NCBI RefSeq assembly: GCF_030811115.1
Contig: NZ_JAUSQK010000001.1
Location: forward strand, 2,108,001 to 2,172,000
Source of the DNA: Olsenella profusa DSM 13989
Lineage (GTDB): Bacteria > Actinomycetota > Coriobacteriia > Coriobacteriales > Atopobiaceae
Reading direction: 5' to 3'
DNA length: 64,000 nt
Part shown: positions 1 through 8,457 of the stretch, one piece after another
How the letters are laid out: each line of letters starts with the position of its first letter
Position numbering within the stretch: the stretch's first letter is position 1
Translations under genes and position numbers: made by a program
Notes under the pieces: model-generated
What the model was told of the DNA's origin: nothing
Databases searched by the model: none
What the model saw: the letters and a program-made list of their open reading frames with translations, nothing else

Positions 1-141
1 AGCCTCGTCTCGTCCGGCCGCCTCGACCTGCACCCCGAGGTCACGCATGCGTTCCACGGCTGGGACCACCTTGAGGAGGCGCTCTTCCTCATGAGGGACA
101 AGCCCGCCGATCTCATCAAGCCGGTCGTCGTGATCGACTAG
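1..141 (+). CDS. Zinc-type alcohol dehydrogenase-like protein, C-terminal fragment
   Basis: The window opens inside a gene; only the last 46 codons and a TAG stop are visible. The peptide has the usual tail of medium-chain dehydrogenases and crotonyl-CoA reductase-like proteins: a stretch around HAFHGWDHLEEALFLM, where substrate-bound helices of this family say that an enzyme unit is being counted as a HLEEA helix, followed by KPADLIKPVVVID. The family uses NAD(P)H to oxidise or reduce alcohols or enoyl thioesters, but the catalytic part lies outside the window, so the substrate cannot be guessed. A hairpin terminator follows 16 bases after the stop, so this is the end of its transcript. Confidence 0.5.
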   Translation, partial: SLVSSGRLDLHPEVTHAFHGWDHLEEALFLMRDKPADLIKPVVVID

Positions 142-157
142 CTCGTCTCGCCTGTCG

Positions 158-190
158 GGGGCCATCGCCTCGTGCGGTGGCCCCTTCTTC
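158..190 (+). terminator. Rho-independent terminator after the dehydrogenase fragment
   Basis: A perfect 7-bp inverted repeat, GGGGCCA at 158-164 and TGGCCCC at 178-184, is followed by a short pyrimidine tail (TTCTTC). It separates the fragment at the window start from the CobW-type gene. Confidence 0.6.
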
Positions 191-222
191 ATGCCGCTCG
201 CGTCCCCAGGGGGTATCGCATA

Positions 223-1218
223 GTGAGGGTCCTTGTCGTCTCGGGATTTTTGGGCGCGGGCAAGACGACGTTCATCCAGGAGCTCGTGCACCGCACGGGC
301 AAGGACGTCGTTATCTACGAGAACGAGTACGGTGAGGCCGATGTCGACGCCAGGCGCCTGAGGGCCGACTCGGACATCAAGGTGTGGGAGTCGGCCGAGA
401 ACTGCATCTGCTGCTCGGGTAGGCAGGACTTCGCCACCTCTGTGCTCACGATCTCCAACACGCTCGACCCCGAGTACCTCATCGTGGAGCCTACGGGCGT
501 GGCGCGGCTCGGTCGCGTGATGAAAAACCTCGTGCAGGTGGTCTGGGAGCGCATCGAGCTTCTGGCGCCCGTCACCATCGTGGATGCCGGTGCCTGGGAA
601 GCGCAGCGCAGAAACGCTCCCGAGGTTTTTGACGACCAAGTGGGGAGCGCCGCGACCATCGTCGTTTCGAAGCTTGGCGTCATCGGTGCCGAGCGAGCCG
701 CCATGGGGCTGGCGGCAGAGCTCAACCCAAGTGCGGAGCTTGTGGCCAGCGCCTGGTCCGAGCTGCCGGACGAGTGGTGGGCATCCCTCCTGACGCGAGG
801 CTTAGGCTGTAGCTCCAACGTGGACGCGGGTGCCGGCGGCAAGGAGGACCCCGAGGCCGACGAGCTGGAGACCATGGCGCTCGAACATGCGAGTCTCCCC
901 ACGTTGGGTCACCTCGCATGGGTTCTGGACGCCTTGTCAGCCGGCGTCTTCGGACGGCTCGACCGTGCCAAGGGTGCCCTGCCCTGCGGCAATCAGTGGC
1001 TGCGCTTCGATTTGGTGGAGCGCGCCTGGGCAATCACGGGGGCGGACGAGGCCGAGGAGGCCCGCTGCGTCTTCATCGGGCGTGACCTCTACCGCAGCGG
1101 TCTGCGCGAGGTGTTCGTCCCGGCGCTCTGGCGCGACGATGCCGAGATCCACCACGAGCATCACCATGAGCACGAACAGGGGCATGACCATCGTGGACAC
1201 CACGAGAAGGAGCGTTGA
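223..1218 (+). CDS. CobW/COG0523 family GTPase, putative metallochaperone
   Basis: This is a G3E-family P-loop GTPase of about 331 residues. The N-terminus reads VVSGFLGAGKTTF, which is the family Walker A motif. The metal-binding signature CICC follows near residue 80, and EPTGVA lies downstream. The C-terminus is strongly His-rich (HHEHHHEHEQGHDHRGHHE), as in members that handle zinc, nickel or cobalt. The GTG at 223 is chosen because an AGGGGG ribosome site precedes it and the domain begins immediately; an upstream in-frame start at 172 lies in the terminator. COG0523 proteins insert metals into client enzymes or act under metal starvation. Which metal is used here is not shown by the sequence, and no client gene is adjacent. 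Confidence 0.85.
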   Translation: MRVLVVSGFLGAGKTTFIQELVHRTGKDVVIYENEYGEADVDARRLRADSDIKVWESAENCICCSGRQDFATSVLTISNTLDPEYLIVEPTGVARLGRVMKNLVQVVWERIELLAPVTIVDAGAWEAQRRNAPEVFDDQVGSAATIVVSKLGVIGAERAAMGLAAELNPSAELVASAWSELPDEWWASLLTRGLGCSSNVDAGAGGKEDPEADELETMALEHASLPTLGHLAWVLDALSAGVFGRLDRAKGALPCGNQWLRFDLVERAWAITGADEAEEARCVFIGRDLYRSGLREVFVPALWRDDAEIHHEHHHEHEQGHDHRGHHEKER

Positions 1219-1375
1219 GCGTCGCTCATTGCCCCTGATGTGCCCGTACGGGTGGGCAGCCGGCTCGGTGCCCTGGCGCCCGTTGCGCAACCTCAACGCA
1301 AGCTCCTCCGAATAAATGGTACTGTTTTAATAGGAATTTATCCGCGGCATGCGTAGGCGCTTCATCCTCTGGGTA

Positions 1376-1385
1376 GAGTAAGTTA
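1376..1385 (+). promoter_or_regulatory. GAGTAAGTTA motif upstream of the DUF438 gene
   Basis: The 10-mer GAGTAAGTTA lies 47 bases before the start codon. The identical 10-mer occurs at 18633-18642 before the methyltransferase gene, and a version with one extra base (GAGTTAAGTTA) lies at 4507-4517 before the ABC transporter. It may be a shared operator or promoter element. No function is known. Confidence 0.3.
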
Positions 1386-1431
1386 AGACAAACAAAACTC
1401 GTCCGAGAACGCCCCACGGAAGGAGCCACGG

Positions 1432-3003
1432 ATGAAGCAGCGCACAGAGAGCATGGCCAGCCACGTGCCCACCGCCGACATGGACAAGCTCAGGTTTGTC
1501 CTCGAGGTCAAGCGGGCATACAACGAGGGATCCATAACGCTCGAGGAGGGGCGCCGTCGTCTGCGCGAGAGGGTCGACTCCATCAAGCCCTACGAGGTTG
1601 CCCTCGCCGAGCAGGAGCTCGAGGAGTTCGAGGAGGGGCAGTGCCAGAAGGAGGACATCCAGGGCATGCTCGACCTCTTCGAGGGGCTCATCGACCGCTC
1701 CCGTCCAGATCTGCCGGCAGGCCACCCCATCGCCCGCTACTACGCCGAGAACGACGAGCTCGAGAAGATCTGCCTCTCCATAGAGGACCTCGTCCAGTAC
1801 CCCGTCATCAAGAACCAGTGGCTCGAGATCTATGACCGCCTGCGCGCGTACAAGCGCCACCTCTCACGCAAGCAGAACCAGCTCTACTCCGTGCTCGAGC
1901 GCAAGGGCTTCGACCGCCCCACGACCACAATGTGGACGCTCGACGACTTTGTCTGGGACGAGATCGGCCAAGCACGCGAGCTCCTAGACGACGGCGACGA
2001 GGACGCGTTTGTGGCGATGCAGCCGACGCTCGTGGCCGACCTCCGTGACCTCATCTCCAAGGAGGAGAACGTCCTATACCCCACCTCGCTCATCATGCTC
2101 AGCGAGGATGAGCTCGCCCAGATGGACTCCGGTGACCGTGAGATCGGCTTTGCGTGGATCGATGCAGGCGAGAAGAGCCCGGAGCCGGCACGTCCTGCTC
2201 AGGCTGTCGACACGCCCACCGGCGGCGACCTCTCGCAGGACCTGCTGGCGCTCCTTGGCAGGCATGGCCTGGGCGGTGTGACACCCACGTCCAAGCTCCA
2301 TGTGGCCGAGGGCTCGCTCACGCTCGAGCAGATCAACCTCATCTACCGGCACATGCCGGTCGACCTGTCCTATGTGGACGAGGACGAGCTCGTGTGTTTC
2401 TACACCGACACCAAGCACCGCGTCTTCCCACGCAGCAAGAACGTGATCGGCCGTGAGGTCATGAACTGCCACCCGCGCAAGTCTGCGCAGGTCGTCCGCG
2501 AGATCATCGACAAGTTCCGCGCTGGCGAGCAGGACAGGGCCGAGTTCTGGATCAACAAGCCCGACCTGTTCATCTACATCACCTACCTCGCGGTGAGGGA
2601 CGAGCAGGGAAACTTCCGCGGCATCCTCGAGATGATGCAGGACGGCACGCACATCCGCAGCCTCGAGGGCTCGCGGACGCTGCTCACCTGGAGCGAGGAG
2701 GAGCATGGCAAGACGGGGGAGGAGGCACCCGCGCCCGAACCCGAGCCGTCGCCCTCGTCACCCTCCGCGTCCGTCGCCGCCATCAACGGAGACACGAGGC
2801 TCCAGGACCTCCTCACAAGTCATCCCTGGCTCAAGCAGGAGCTCCCGAAGGTGAACGGCAAGTTTGCTATGCTCAACTCGCCGCTGGCTCGCGTGGTGAT
2901 TCCCAAGGCGACGGTAGGGATGATGTCAGAGCGCTCGGGCATGGGCATGGACGAGCTCATCAGTGCCATCGAGACCCTTATCCGGAAGCACGAGGGCAGC
3001 TAG
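1432..3003 (+). CDS. DUF438 / hemerythrin-like / PAS domain protein
   Basis: A soluble protein of 523 residues with the COG2461 architecture. A DUF438 helical region spans roughly residues 20-90. A hemerythrin-like HHE region follows to about 240, with conserved GHP and KRHLSRKQ segments. A PAS domain of the PAS_10 type covers about 300-425 (NCHPRKSAQVV, AEFWIN, YLAVRDEQGNFRGILEMMQD). A DUF1858 segment closes the protein (about 455-523). An acidic, Pro-rich linker lies between PAS and DUF1858. Members are thought to be sensors of redox state, oxygen or metal in anaerobes; this is inferred from the domains. The ATG has a GGAAGGAG ribosome site. There is no obvious output domain, so it may act through a partner. 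Confidence 0.85.
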   Translation: MKQRTESMASHVPTADMDKLRFVLEVKRAYNEGSITLEEGRRRLRERVDSIKPYEVALAEQELEEFEEGQCQKEDIQGMLDLFEGLIDRSRPDLPAGHPIARYYAENDELEKICLSIEDLVQYPVIKNQWLEIYDRLRAYKRHLSRKQNQLYSVLERKGFDRPTTTMWTLDDFVWDEIGQARELLDDGDEDAFVAMQPTLVADLRDLISKEENVLYPTSLIMLSEDELAQMDSGDREIGFAWIDAGEKSPEPARPAQAVDTPTGGDLSQDLLALLGRHGLGGVTPTSKLHVAEGSLTLEQINLIYRHMPVDLSYVDEDELVCFYTDTKHRVFPRSKNVIGREVMNCHPRKSAQVVREIIDKFRAGEQDRAEFWINKPDLFIYITYLAVRDEQGNFRGILEMMQDGTHIRSLEGSRTLLTWSEEEHGKTGEEAPAPEPEPSPSSPSASVAAINGDTRLQDLLTSHPWLKQELPKVNGKFAMLNSPLARVVIPKATVGMMSERSGMGMDELISAIETLIRKHEGS

Positions 3004-3074
3004 GTAGGTGTGCGAGTAGCACGACGACCTTCTGCTCAATGCGACGAGATCCATAGTACAGACACTTTTCCAAA

Positions 3075-3102
3075 GTAGCTACACTTGATACTACATAGCT
3101 AC
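3075..3102 (+). promoter_or_regulatory. Inverted repeat, probable antitoxin operator
   Basis: A perfect 7-bp inverted repeat, GTAGCTA at 3075-3081 and TAGCTAC at 3096-3102, sits 26 bases before the Phd-type antitoxin start. Phd/YefM antitoxins normally repress their own operon through such palindromes, so this is a likely operator. An AT-rich TTATAGAT follows directly and could be the -10 region. Confidence 0.5.
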
Positions 3103-3127
3103 TTATAGATAGAGGAAAGGTGCTGTC

Positions 3128-3418
3128 ATGGGGGACACGCCGAAGCCCGTGGGAGTGCGGGAGGCAAAGAATCGCTTCAGCGAGCTGGCATCTCAGGTGA
3201 ACGCGTCGGGTCATGCGCTCGTCGTGCTCAGGAACAACCGACCATGGGTGACCATACAGCCCGCAGATGCCGTATGCGCCGAGAGACGCGCACGCTTGGC
3301 GCGACTGCGTGCGCTCACTGATGCGATTGACCAGGGTATCGCGACAGAGCCAGAGTGGAATCCCCCACTCTCGGATCGCGACCTTCTGGGTGAGGAGAGG
3401 ATGAGTCGTCTTGGATAG
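3128..3418 (+). CDS. Type II antitoxin, Phd/YefM family
   Basis: A 96-residue protein starting with GVREAKNRFSELASQV, the DNA-binding and dimerisation signature of Phd/YefM antitoxins, followed by VVLRNNRPWVTIQP. The C-terminal half, rich in charged residues, is the region that normally folds onto the toxin. The ribosome site AGAGGAAAGG precedes the ATG. The last codons overlap the start of a truncated PIN-domain toxin, so the pair was once a normal antitoxin-toxin operon. With the toxin broken, this antitoxin is now an orphan that may still bind its operator. Confidence 0.8.
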   Translation: MGDTPKPVGVREAKNRFSELASQVNASGHALVVLRNNRPWVTIQPADAVCAERRARLARLRALTDAIDQGIATEPEWNPPLSDRDLLGEERMSRLG

Positions 3419-3518
3419 GGTGCTTCTGAACACCAATATCGTTCTTGACTATCTGAGCGCCCGACGGTGGAATCTCACCTGCAGCTTACCCTGGGAAGAG
3501 CCTCTCGAGCACCTGTAG
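3411..3518 (+). pseudogene. PIN-domain toxin remnant, truncated
   Basis: A TTG at 3411, overlapping the antitoxin stop, opens a 35-codon frame that begins LDRVLLNTNIVLDYLSARR. This is the first strand and helix of a PIN-domain ribonuclease of the VapC type. The usual DTN at the start of the active site is NTN here, so the first catalytic aspartate is missing. Homology stops after about 19 residues; the rest runs into the 3' end of the HAD gene on the other strand. The remaining three-quarters of the toxin, with its other acidic residues, is absent. The deletion appears to have joined this remnant to the HAD gene. Confidence 0.65.
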
Positions 3519-4290
3519 CACGCCATCCTCGTCATTGGAGGGACAGGTTCTGTTCGCGACGGCCTTCACGTCGTCCGTGGCATTGTCCACGGCATAGCCA
3601 ACGCCGGCATACCTAAGCATCTCGATATCATTGCCGCCGTCCCCAAAGGCGACAACCTGGCTGGCATCGATGCCCCAACGCGTTGCAAGGCGTTCCACCC
3701 CCGAGGCCTTGTGGCATCCAGGGATGATGATGTCGATGGAGCCATGTCCGGACGTGGTGGGAACCATAAGGCCGCCAAGCTCCCTGCTGAGCAGGTCGTG
3801 ATAGGCCATGGTCTTCTCGTTGGGCACCTCGACGAAGAACTTGATGATGGCGTCGTCCACCGCGCGGAAGTCATCGACCCACTCAAGGTGGTGGTACCAC
3901 GTCCACATGTAGTCGCGCCACGCCTGCGTCACGGCCCCGCGCTCCACGTAGGCGCTCCTCACTCCGCACATGACGCCGCGCGTCTCGTCATGGTGGTGAA
4001 TCCAATCGATGACCGTCTTGGTGGCCTTGGGATCGACCTCTCCTATGAAGACCACCTCGGGACCATCTTTGACGAAGGAGCCGTTCTCAGCCACAAAGGC
4101 CAGCTCCTCGTCATAGCCAGGAAAGAAGTCCCTCAGCAGCCGATATTGGTTTGCCGCTCGCCACCACGAAGTGGCAGCCCACCTCCTGCATGCGGGCAAG
4201 GACGGGCCCGAAGCGATGCTCGTCGATCGTGGTGTCGCTTCTACAGAACGTGCCGTCCATGTCGACGGCCACCATCTTGACATTCGGCAT
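3486..4290 (-). pseudogene. Cof-type HAD hydrolase, frameshifted
   Basis: The two halves of a Cof/YbiV-type sugar-phosphate or nucleotide phosphatase lie in different frames. The N-terminal half from the ATG at 4290 has the HAD motif I VAVDMDGTF and ends in VVASG. The C-terminal half begins NQYRLLRDFFPGYDEELAFVAENG and carries motif IV as VAFGDGGNDIEMLRYAG. Removing one A from the AAA run (plus-strand T at 4150-4152) restores VVASGNQYRLL, the expected family sequence. The gene is therefore either recently inactivated or affected by a one-base sequencing error. The ATG at 4290 has an AGGGGAG ribosome site five bases upstream. Apart from this shift, the gene is complete at about 267 codons. Confidence 0.8.
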
Positions 4291-4506
4291 GTGCACTCCC
4301 CTGCATGAGCCCTTTTTGTCTAGGTTAGCGTATCTGGCACGGTGGGACTTTGATGCAACGCCCTTTGACCTTGAGGAGGGCCATGCTGTGGGCGGGTGTG
4401 CGACCCAGCGCGCATGGCTCGCCCGACATGCGTTGGCGGAGGATCGGATGCGAGGCGATGCATCCGGATGATGACAAGAATGTGGGGTTGCCTACCAGAG
4501 TAGAAA

Positions 4507-4530
4507 GAGTTAAGTTACTAAAGGTTAACT
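4507..4530 (+). promoter_or_regulatory. AT-rich promoter/operator region of the ABC transporter operon
   Basis: The interval contains GAGTTAAGTTA and a GTTAA...TTAAC inverted repeat (4510-4530). A TTGCCT 16 bases before TTAAGT could be the -35 element. The 288-base stretch from 4291 to 4578 holds no other feature I can support. Confidence 0.35.
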
Positions 4531-4578
4531 ATTGTGCCGGAAAGGAGCCGTGGCGCCATCGTCTGCAGGGGAGTGAAC

Positions 4579-6384
4579 ATGTCGGGAGCCAAGGGGAACA
4601 AGGACGGAACCATAGGACGTATCCTGGTGTTTGCGGGAACAAGGAGGCCACTGGTCATCATCGGATGCATGCTCGTTGCCGTGTCGATGGTGTTCACCAT
4701 GATGCCCTACGTCTACATCTGGCTGGTGGTGCGCGACCTCGTCTCGGTGGCCCCCGACTGGGGGCGTGCCACCAGCATCGCTGGCTACGGCTGGTCGGCG
4801 TTCTGGTTCTCGGTCGTGGGCATCATGGTGTACTTCGCGGGCCTCATGTGCACGCACCTGGCAGCGTTTCGCATGCAGTCCAACGTGCGAAAGATGTGCA
4901 CTGATCGGCTCATGCACGCCCCTCTCGGCTACTTTGACATGCATGCCTCGGGCCTGCTGCGCCGTCGCATCGACAAGATGAGCGCCAACATCGAGCAGCT
5001 CTGCGCACACAACCTCGCCGACATCTCGGGCACCGTGGTGATGTTCGTCGCCACCGTGGTGCTCCTCTTTGCCTATGACTGGCGCATGGGCCTTGCCTGC
5101 CTGCTGGCCGTGATCATATCGTTCGCGTGCATCTTCTCCATGATGGGGCCGGACAAGATGCAGTTCATGAGCGTGTACCAGGACGCCCTTGATGACATGA
5201 GCCACGCGACCACCGAGTACGTGCGTGGCATCCCCGTGGTGAAGGTATTCCAGCAGACGGCCCACTCCTTCAAGGCGCTCAAGGTCTCCATCGAGAGGTA
5301 CGGCGATCTTGCCGACAAGTACCAGCGTACGGTCTGCGAGGTTCCCCAGAGCATCAACCTCACCTTCATCGAGGGGGCCTTCGTGTTCTTGCTCCCCGTC
5401 GTGATCCTGCTTGCACCCGGCGCGCTTGCTGCGGGCGACCTCGCCGGCCTTGTGACGGACTTCGCGTTCTACGCGATCTTCTCGGCCATCATATCGACGG
5501 CGCTCTCCAAGATCATGTTCGCCGGCGGCGGCATGATGCAGGCCAATGACGCCCTCAGGCGCATCGAGGAGGTCTTGGACGCGCCTCAGATGACGGTCGC
5601 CGACAACCCCCAGGCGCCCCAAGGCAATGACGTCGAGTTTCGTGACGTGCGCTTCACCTACGAGGGTGCGGGGCACCCCGCCCTCGATGGCGTCTCGTTC
5701 AGGGCCCCCGCCGGCTCCACGGTCGCGCTCGTTGGGCCGTCCGGTGGCGGCAAGACCACGGCCGCCAGCCTCGTCCCCCGCTTCTGGGATACCGACTCCG
5801 GGTCGGTGCTCGTTGGTGGCGTCGACGTGCGTGAGATGGACCCGCATGTGCTGATGGACAACGTGGCCTTCGTCTTCCAGAACAACCGGCTCTTCAAGTC
5901 CTCGATCCTTGATAACGTACGTGCCGCGCGCCCCGACGCGACGCGCGAGGAGATCGGCAAGGCGCTCTCGGCGGCCCAGTGCGACGACATCATCGCCAAG
6001 CTCCCCGACGGCGTCGACACGATCATCGGCACGAGGGGAACCTACCTCTCGGGTGGTGAGCAGCAGCGCATCATCCTTGCCCGAGCGATCCTCAAGGACG
6101 CCCCCATCGTCGTGCTCGACGAGGCCACGGCCTTTGCCGACCCGGAGAACGAGCGGCTCATCCAGAGGGCCTTCAAGCGCCTGGCACAGGGCCGCACGGT
6201 GATCATGGTCGCCCACCGGCTCACGACCGTCGTGGGTGCTGACAAGATCGTGGTCCTCGACCACGGGCATGTGGTCGAACAGGGATCGCATGAGGGGCTC
6301 GTCGCCTCAGGCGGTCTCTATGCGCGCATGTGGGCTGACTACCAGACGGCCGTCTCGTGGAAGATCTCGAAGGGGGTGGCCTAG
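4579..6384 (+). CDS. ABC transporter, fused permease and ATPase, first subunit
   Basis: A 601-residue half-transporter with a six-helix type IV (exporter-fold) membrane domain in residues 1-320 and a C-terminal ATPase. Walker A reads GPSGGGKTT near residue 386, the signature is LSGGEQQR near 490, and Walker B is IVVLDEATAFADPENE. The ATAFADPENE D-loop region differs from the usual ATSALD and recalls the Irt/Ybt group of exporter-fold siderophore importers; that link is from memory and tentative. The ATG at 4579 is preferred because AGGGGAG precedes it. The second half-transporter starts at the next base after the stop, so the two are co-translated and likely form a heterodimer in the membrane. 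Confidence 0.85.
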   Translation: MSGAKGNKDGTIGRILVFAGTRRPLVIIGCMLVAVSMVFTMMPYVYIWLVVRDLVSVAPDWGRATSIAGYGWSAFWFSVVGIMVYFAGLMCTHLAAFRMQSNVRKMCTDRLMHAPLGYFDMHASGLLRRRIDKMSANIEQLCAHNLADISGTVVMFVATVVLLFAYDWRMGLACLLAVIISFACIFSMMGPDKMQFMSVYQDALDDMSHATTEYVRGIPVVKVFQQTAHSFKALKVSIERYGDLADKYQRTVCEVPQSINLTFIEGAFVFLLPVVILLAPGALAAGDLAGLVTDFAFYAIFSAIISTALSKIMFAGGGMMQANDALRRIEEVLDAPQMTVADNPQAPQGNDVEFRDVRFTYEGAGHPALDGVSFRAPAGSTVALVGPSGGGKTTAASLVPRFWDTDSGSVLVGGVDVREMDPHVLMDNVAFVFQNNRLFKSSILDNVRAARPDATREEIGKALSAAQCDDIIAKLPDGVDTIIGTRGTYLSGGEQQRIILARAILKDAPIVVLDEATAFADPENERLIQRAFKRLAQGRTVIMVAHRLTTVVGADKIVVLDHGHVVEQGSHEGLVASGGLYARMWADYQTAVSWKISKGVA

Positions 6385-8127
6385 ATGTTTGGCGAGAGGT
6401 TCAAGAGGCGCTTCGCGCTTACCGACCAGGGCGTGACCAACGTGAAGAAGGGCGCGCTGTGGACCATCGCGGTCAACCTCATAGACTTCGCGGGCATCGT
6501 GTTCCTCTACCAGCTCATGGCGCAGCTCGTGATGGCGCTCACCGAGGGCGGGGAGCTACCGTCCATCCTGCCCTACGCAGCCCTGCTGGTCGCGTTCGTG
6601 GTGGTGTCGTTCCTCGCCCACAAGCAGCAGTACTTCAACACCTACGGCACGGTCTACCACGAAGTGGGAATGCTGCGCATCAGCCTTGCCGAGCGCCTGC
6701 GCAGGTTGCCGCTGTCCTTCTTCATGGGCCGCGACCTTGCCGACCTCTCCGAGACCATCATGGGCGACGTGGACGCCCTCGAACATGTGTGGTCGCATGT
6801 CCTGGGCTACCTCTACGGGGCCTACGTGTCGACGGCCATCGTGGCCGTGGGGCTGTTCGCGTTCGAGTGGCGCCTCGCCCTTGCGGTGCTCTGGAGCGTG
6901 CCCTTGGCATTTGGACTGCTCTTTGGCCTGCGTAGGGTGACGCTCGAGAGCCAGAGGGCGGCGCGTGCCGATTCCCTCGGGGTCTCCGACGCGATCCAGG
7001 AGACGCTCGAGAACGTCCGTGAGATCCGTGCCACCAATCAGGAGGAGCGCCATCTCGACGGGCTGCGTAAGAAGATCGATCATGCGGAGGCCAGCCAGAC
7101 CGCAAGCGAGCTCAAGACGGGGCTCTCGGTCAACGCCGCGTCGGTGATCATGCGCATGGGCGTTGCCACCACCGTCGTCGCGGGGGCCGCCCTCATGCTC
7201 TCCGGTCAGATCGGCTTCATGGTCTACTTTGCCTTCCTGCTCACGGTCACGCGCATCTACGCACCCTTCGACCAGGCGCTCGCCCTCATCGCCGAGATGC
7301 TTGCGTCCGAGGTCGCGGCCTCGCGGCTCCAGTCCATCTACGACGAGCCCGTGGCGCGGGGGCAGGAGGCGTTCGCGCCCGCCGGTCACGACATCGTCTT
7401 CGATGACGTGGGCTTTGCCTACCAGGGCGAGCGCGTCCTCGACGGCGTGAGCTTCACGGCGAGGGAAGGTGAGGTGACGGCCCTCGTAGGTCCGTCGGGA
7501 TCGGGCAAGTCGACCTGCGCATGCCTTGCGGCGCGCCTCTGGGATGCGAGCTCGGGCACGGTGCGCGTGGGCGGCGTCGACGTCTCGACAGTGGATCCCG
7601 AGGTCCTTCTCGCAGACTATGCCGTGGTCTTCCAGGACGTGACGCTCTTCGACGATACGGTCATGGCCAACATCCGTCTGGGTCGCAAGGATGCCACCGA
7701 CGAGGAGGTCCTCGCTGCGGCACGCGCGGCCAACTGCGACGGCTTCGTCGGGCAGCTGCCCCAGGGCTACGACACCGTGATTGGCGAGAACGGCAGCCGT
7801 CTCTCTGGCGGAGAGCGCCAGCGCATCTCCATCGCGCGCGCTCTGCTGAAGGATGCGCCCATCGTCCTGATGGACGAGGCCACGGCCTCGCTTGACGTCG
7901 AGAACGAGACCCAGGTCCAGGAGGCTCTCACGAGGTTGCTCGTGGGCAAGACGGTCCTCGTGATCGCGCATCGCATGCGCACCGTGGAGAACGCCGACAA
8001 GGTCGTCGTGCTGGGCAAGGGCAGGGTCGTCGAGGAGGGCTCCCCCGCCGAGCTCAGGGCACGGGAGGACGGAATGTTTCGTCGCATGTCAGAGCTGCAG
8101 CAGCAGTCTGCGGGCTGGAGCATCTGA
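6385..8127 (+). CDS. ABC transporter, fused permease and ATPase, second subunit
   Basis: A 580-residue half-transporter of the same fold as its upstream neighbour. The membrane domain covers about residues 1-310. The ATPase has Walker A GPSGSGKST near residue 370, signature LSGGERQR near 473, and Walker B IVLMDEATASLDVENE. Its ATG directly abuts the upstream TAG with no spacer, a sign of translational coupling and equal dosage. The substrate is unknown: peptide, drug and siderophore transport are all compatible. The CPBP-type membrane protein downstream might point to peptide handling or immunity, but a 330-base gap separates it. Confidence 0.85.
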   Translation: MFGERFKRRFALTDQGVTNVKKGALWTIAVNLIDFAGIVFLYQLMAQLVMALTEGGELPSILPYAALLVAFVVVSFLAHKQQYFNTYGTVYHEVGMLRISLAERLRRLPLSFFMGRDLADLSETIMGDVDALEHVWSHVLGYLYGAYVSTAIVAVGLFAFEWRLALAVLWSVPLAFGLLFGLRRVTLESQRAARADSLGVSDAIQETLENVREIRATNQEERHLDGLRKKIDHAEASQTASELKTGLSVNAASVIMRMGVATTVVAGAALMLSGQIGFMVYFAFLLTVTRIYAPFDQALALIAEMLASEVAASRLQSIYDEPVARGQEAFAPAGHDIVFDDVGFAYQGERVLDGVSFTAREGEVTALVGPSGSGKSTCACLAARLWDASSGTVRVGGVDVSTVDPEVLLADYAVVFQDVTLFDDTVMANIRLGRKDATDEEVLAAARAANCDGFVGQLPQGYDTVIGENGSRLSGGERQRISIARALLKDAPIVLMDEATASLDVENETQVQEALTRLLVGKTVLVIAHRMRTVENADKVVVLGKGRVVEEGSPAELRAREDGMFRRMSELQQQSAGWSI

Positions 8128-8457
8128 CCGTCACGCCGTGGGTCGGCCGTTCGTCCCGTTCGTGGTCTGCCTCCCACTCGCCGACGCACCGGAAGGTGCA
8201 GGGGTAGATGGGGGAGAGCCATCAGGGGATATCGCAGCGAGGCTTCCATGGCGGATGCGACCAGCCCCTCCAGAACCTCATGACGATTCCAGTCACGGTC
8301 TCGAAATCGTCATCCTCTGCGGAGGGTCAGGGAACAACGGTGGCATAATGAGGTCGCATGCGGGCAGCGCCATGGCCCCACGGCGCCCCGTCGCCCTCCT
8401 CTGCCGGGCGATGCGGCGTCTCCATGCCAGCGAGGGCCTGAGGAGAGGAGGCCGGCG
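8128..8457. other. Intergenic stretch of 330 bases without a supported gene
   Basis: No reading frame here has coding character in either strand. A CATAAT at 8344-8349 could be a -10 element for the CPBP gene, but I see no good -35 partner 16-18 bases upstream. No terminator-like hairpin with a T tail was found. Confidence 0.5.

Noticed and set aside
4525-6291. Long reverse open frame of 588 codons opposite the first ABC transporter gene
   Set aside because: It is a shadow caused by high GC in third positions. The composition is His/Asp/Arg-rich without any domain, and the forward frame has all ABC motifs.
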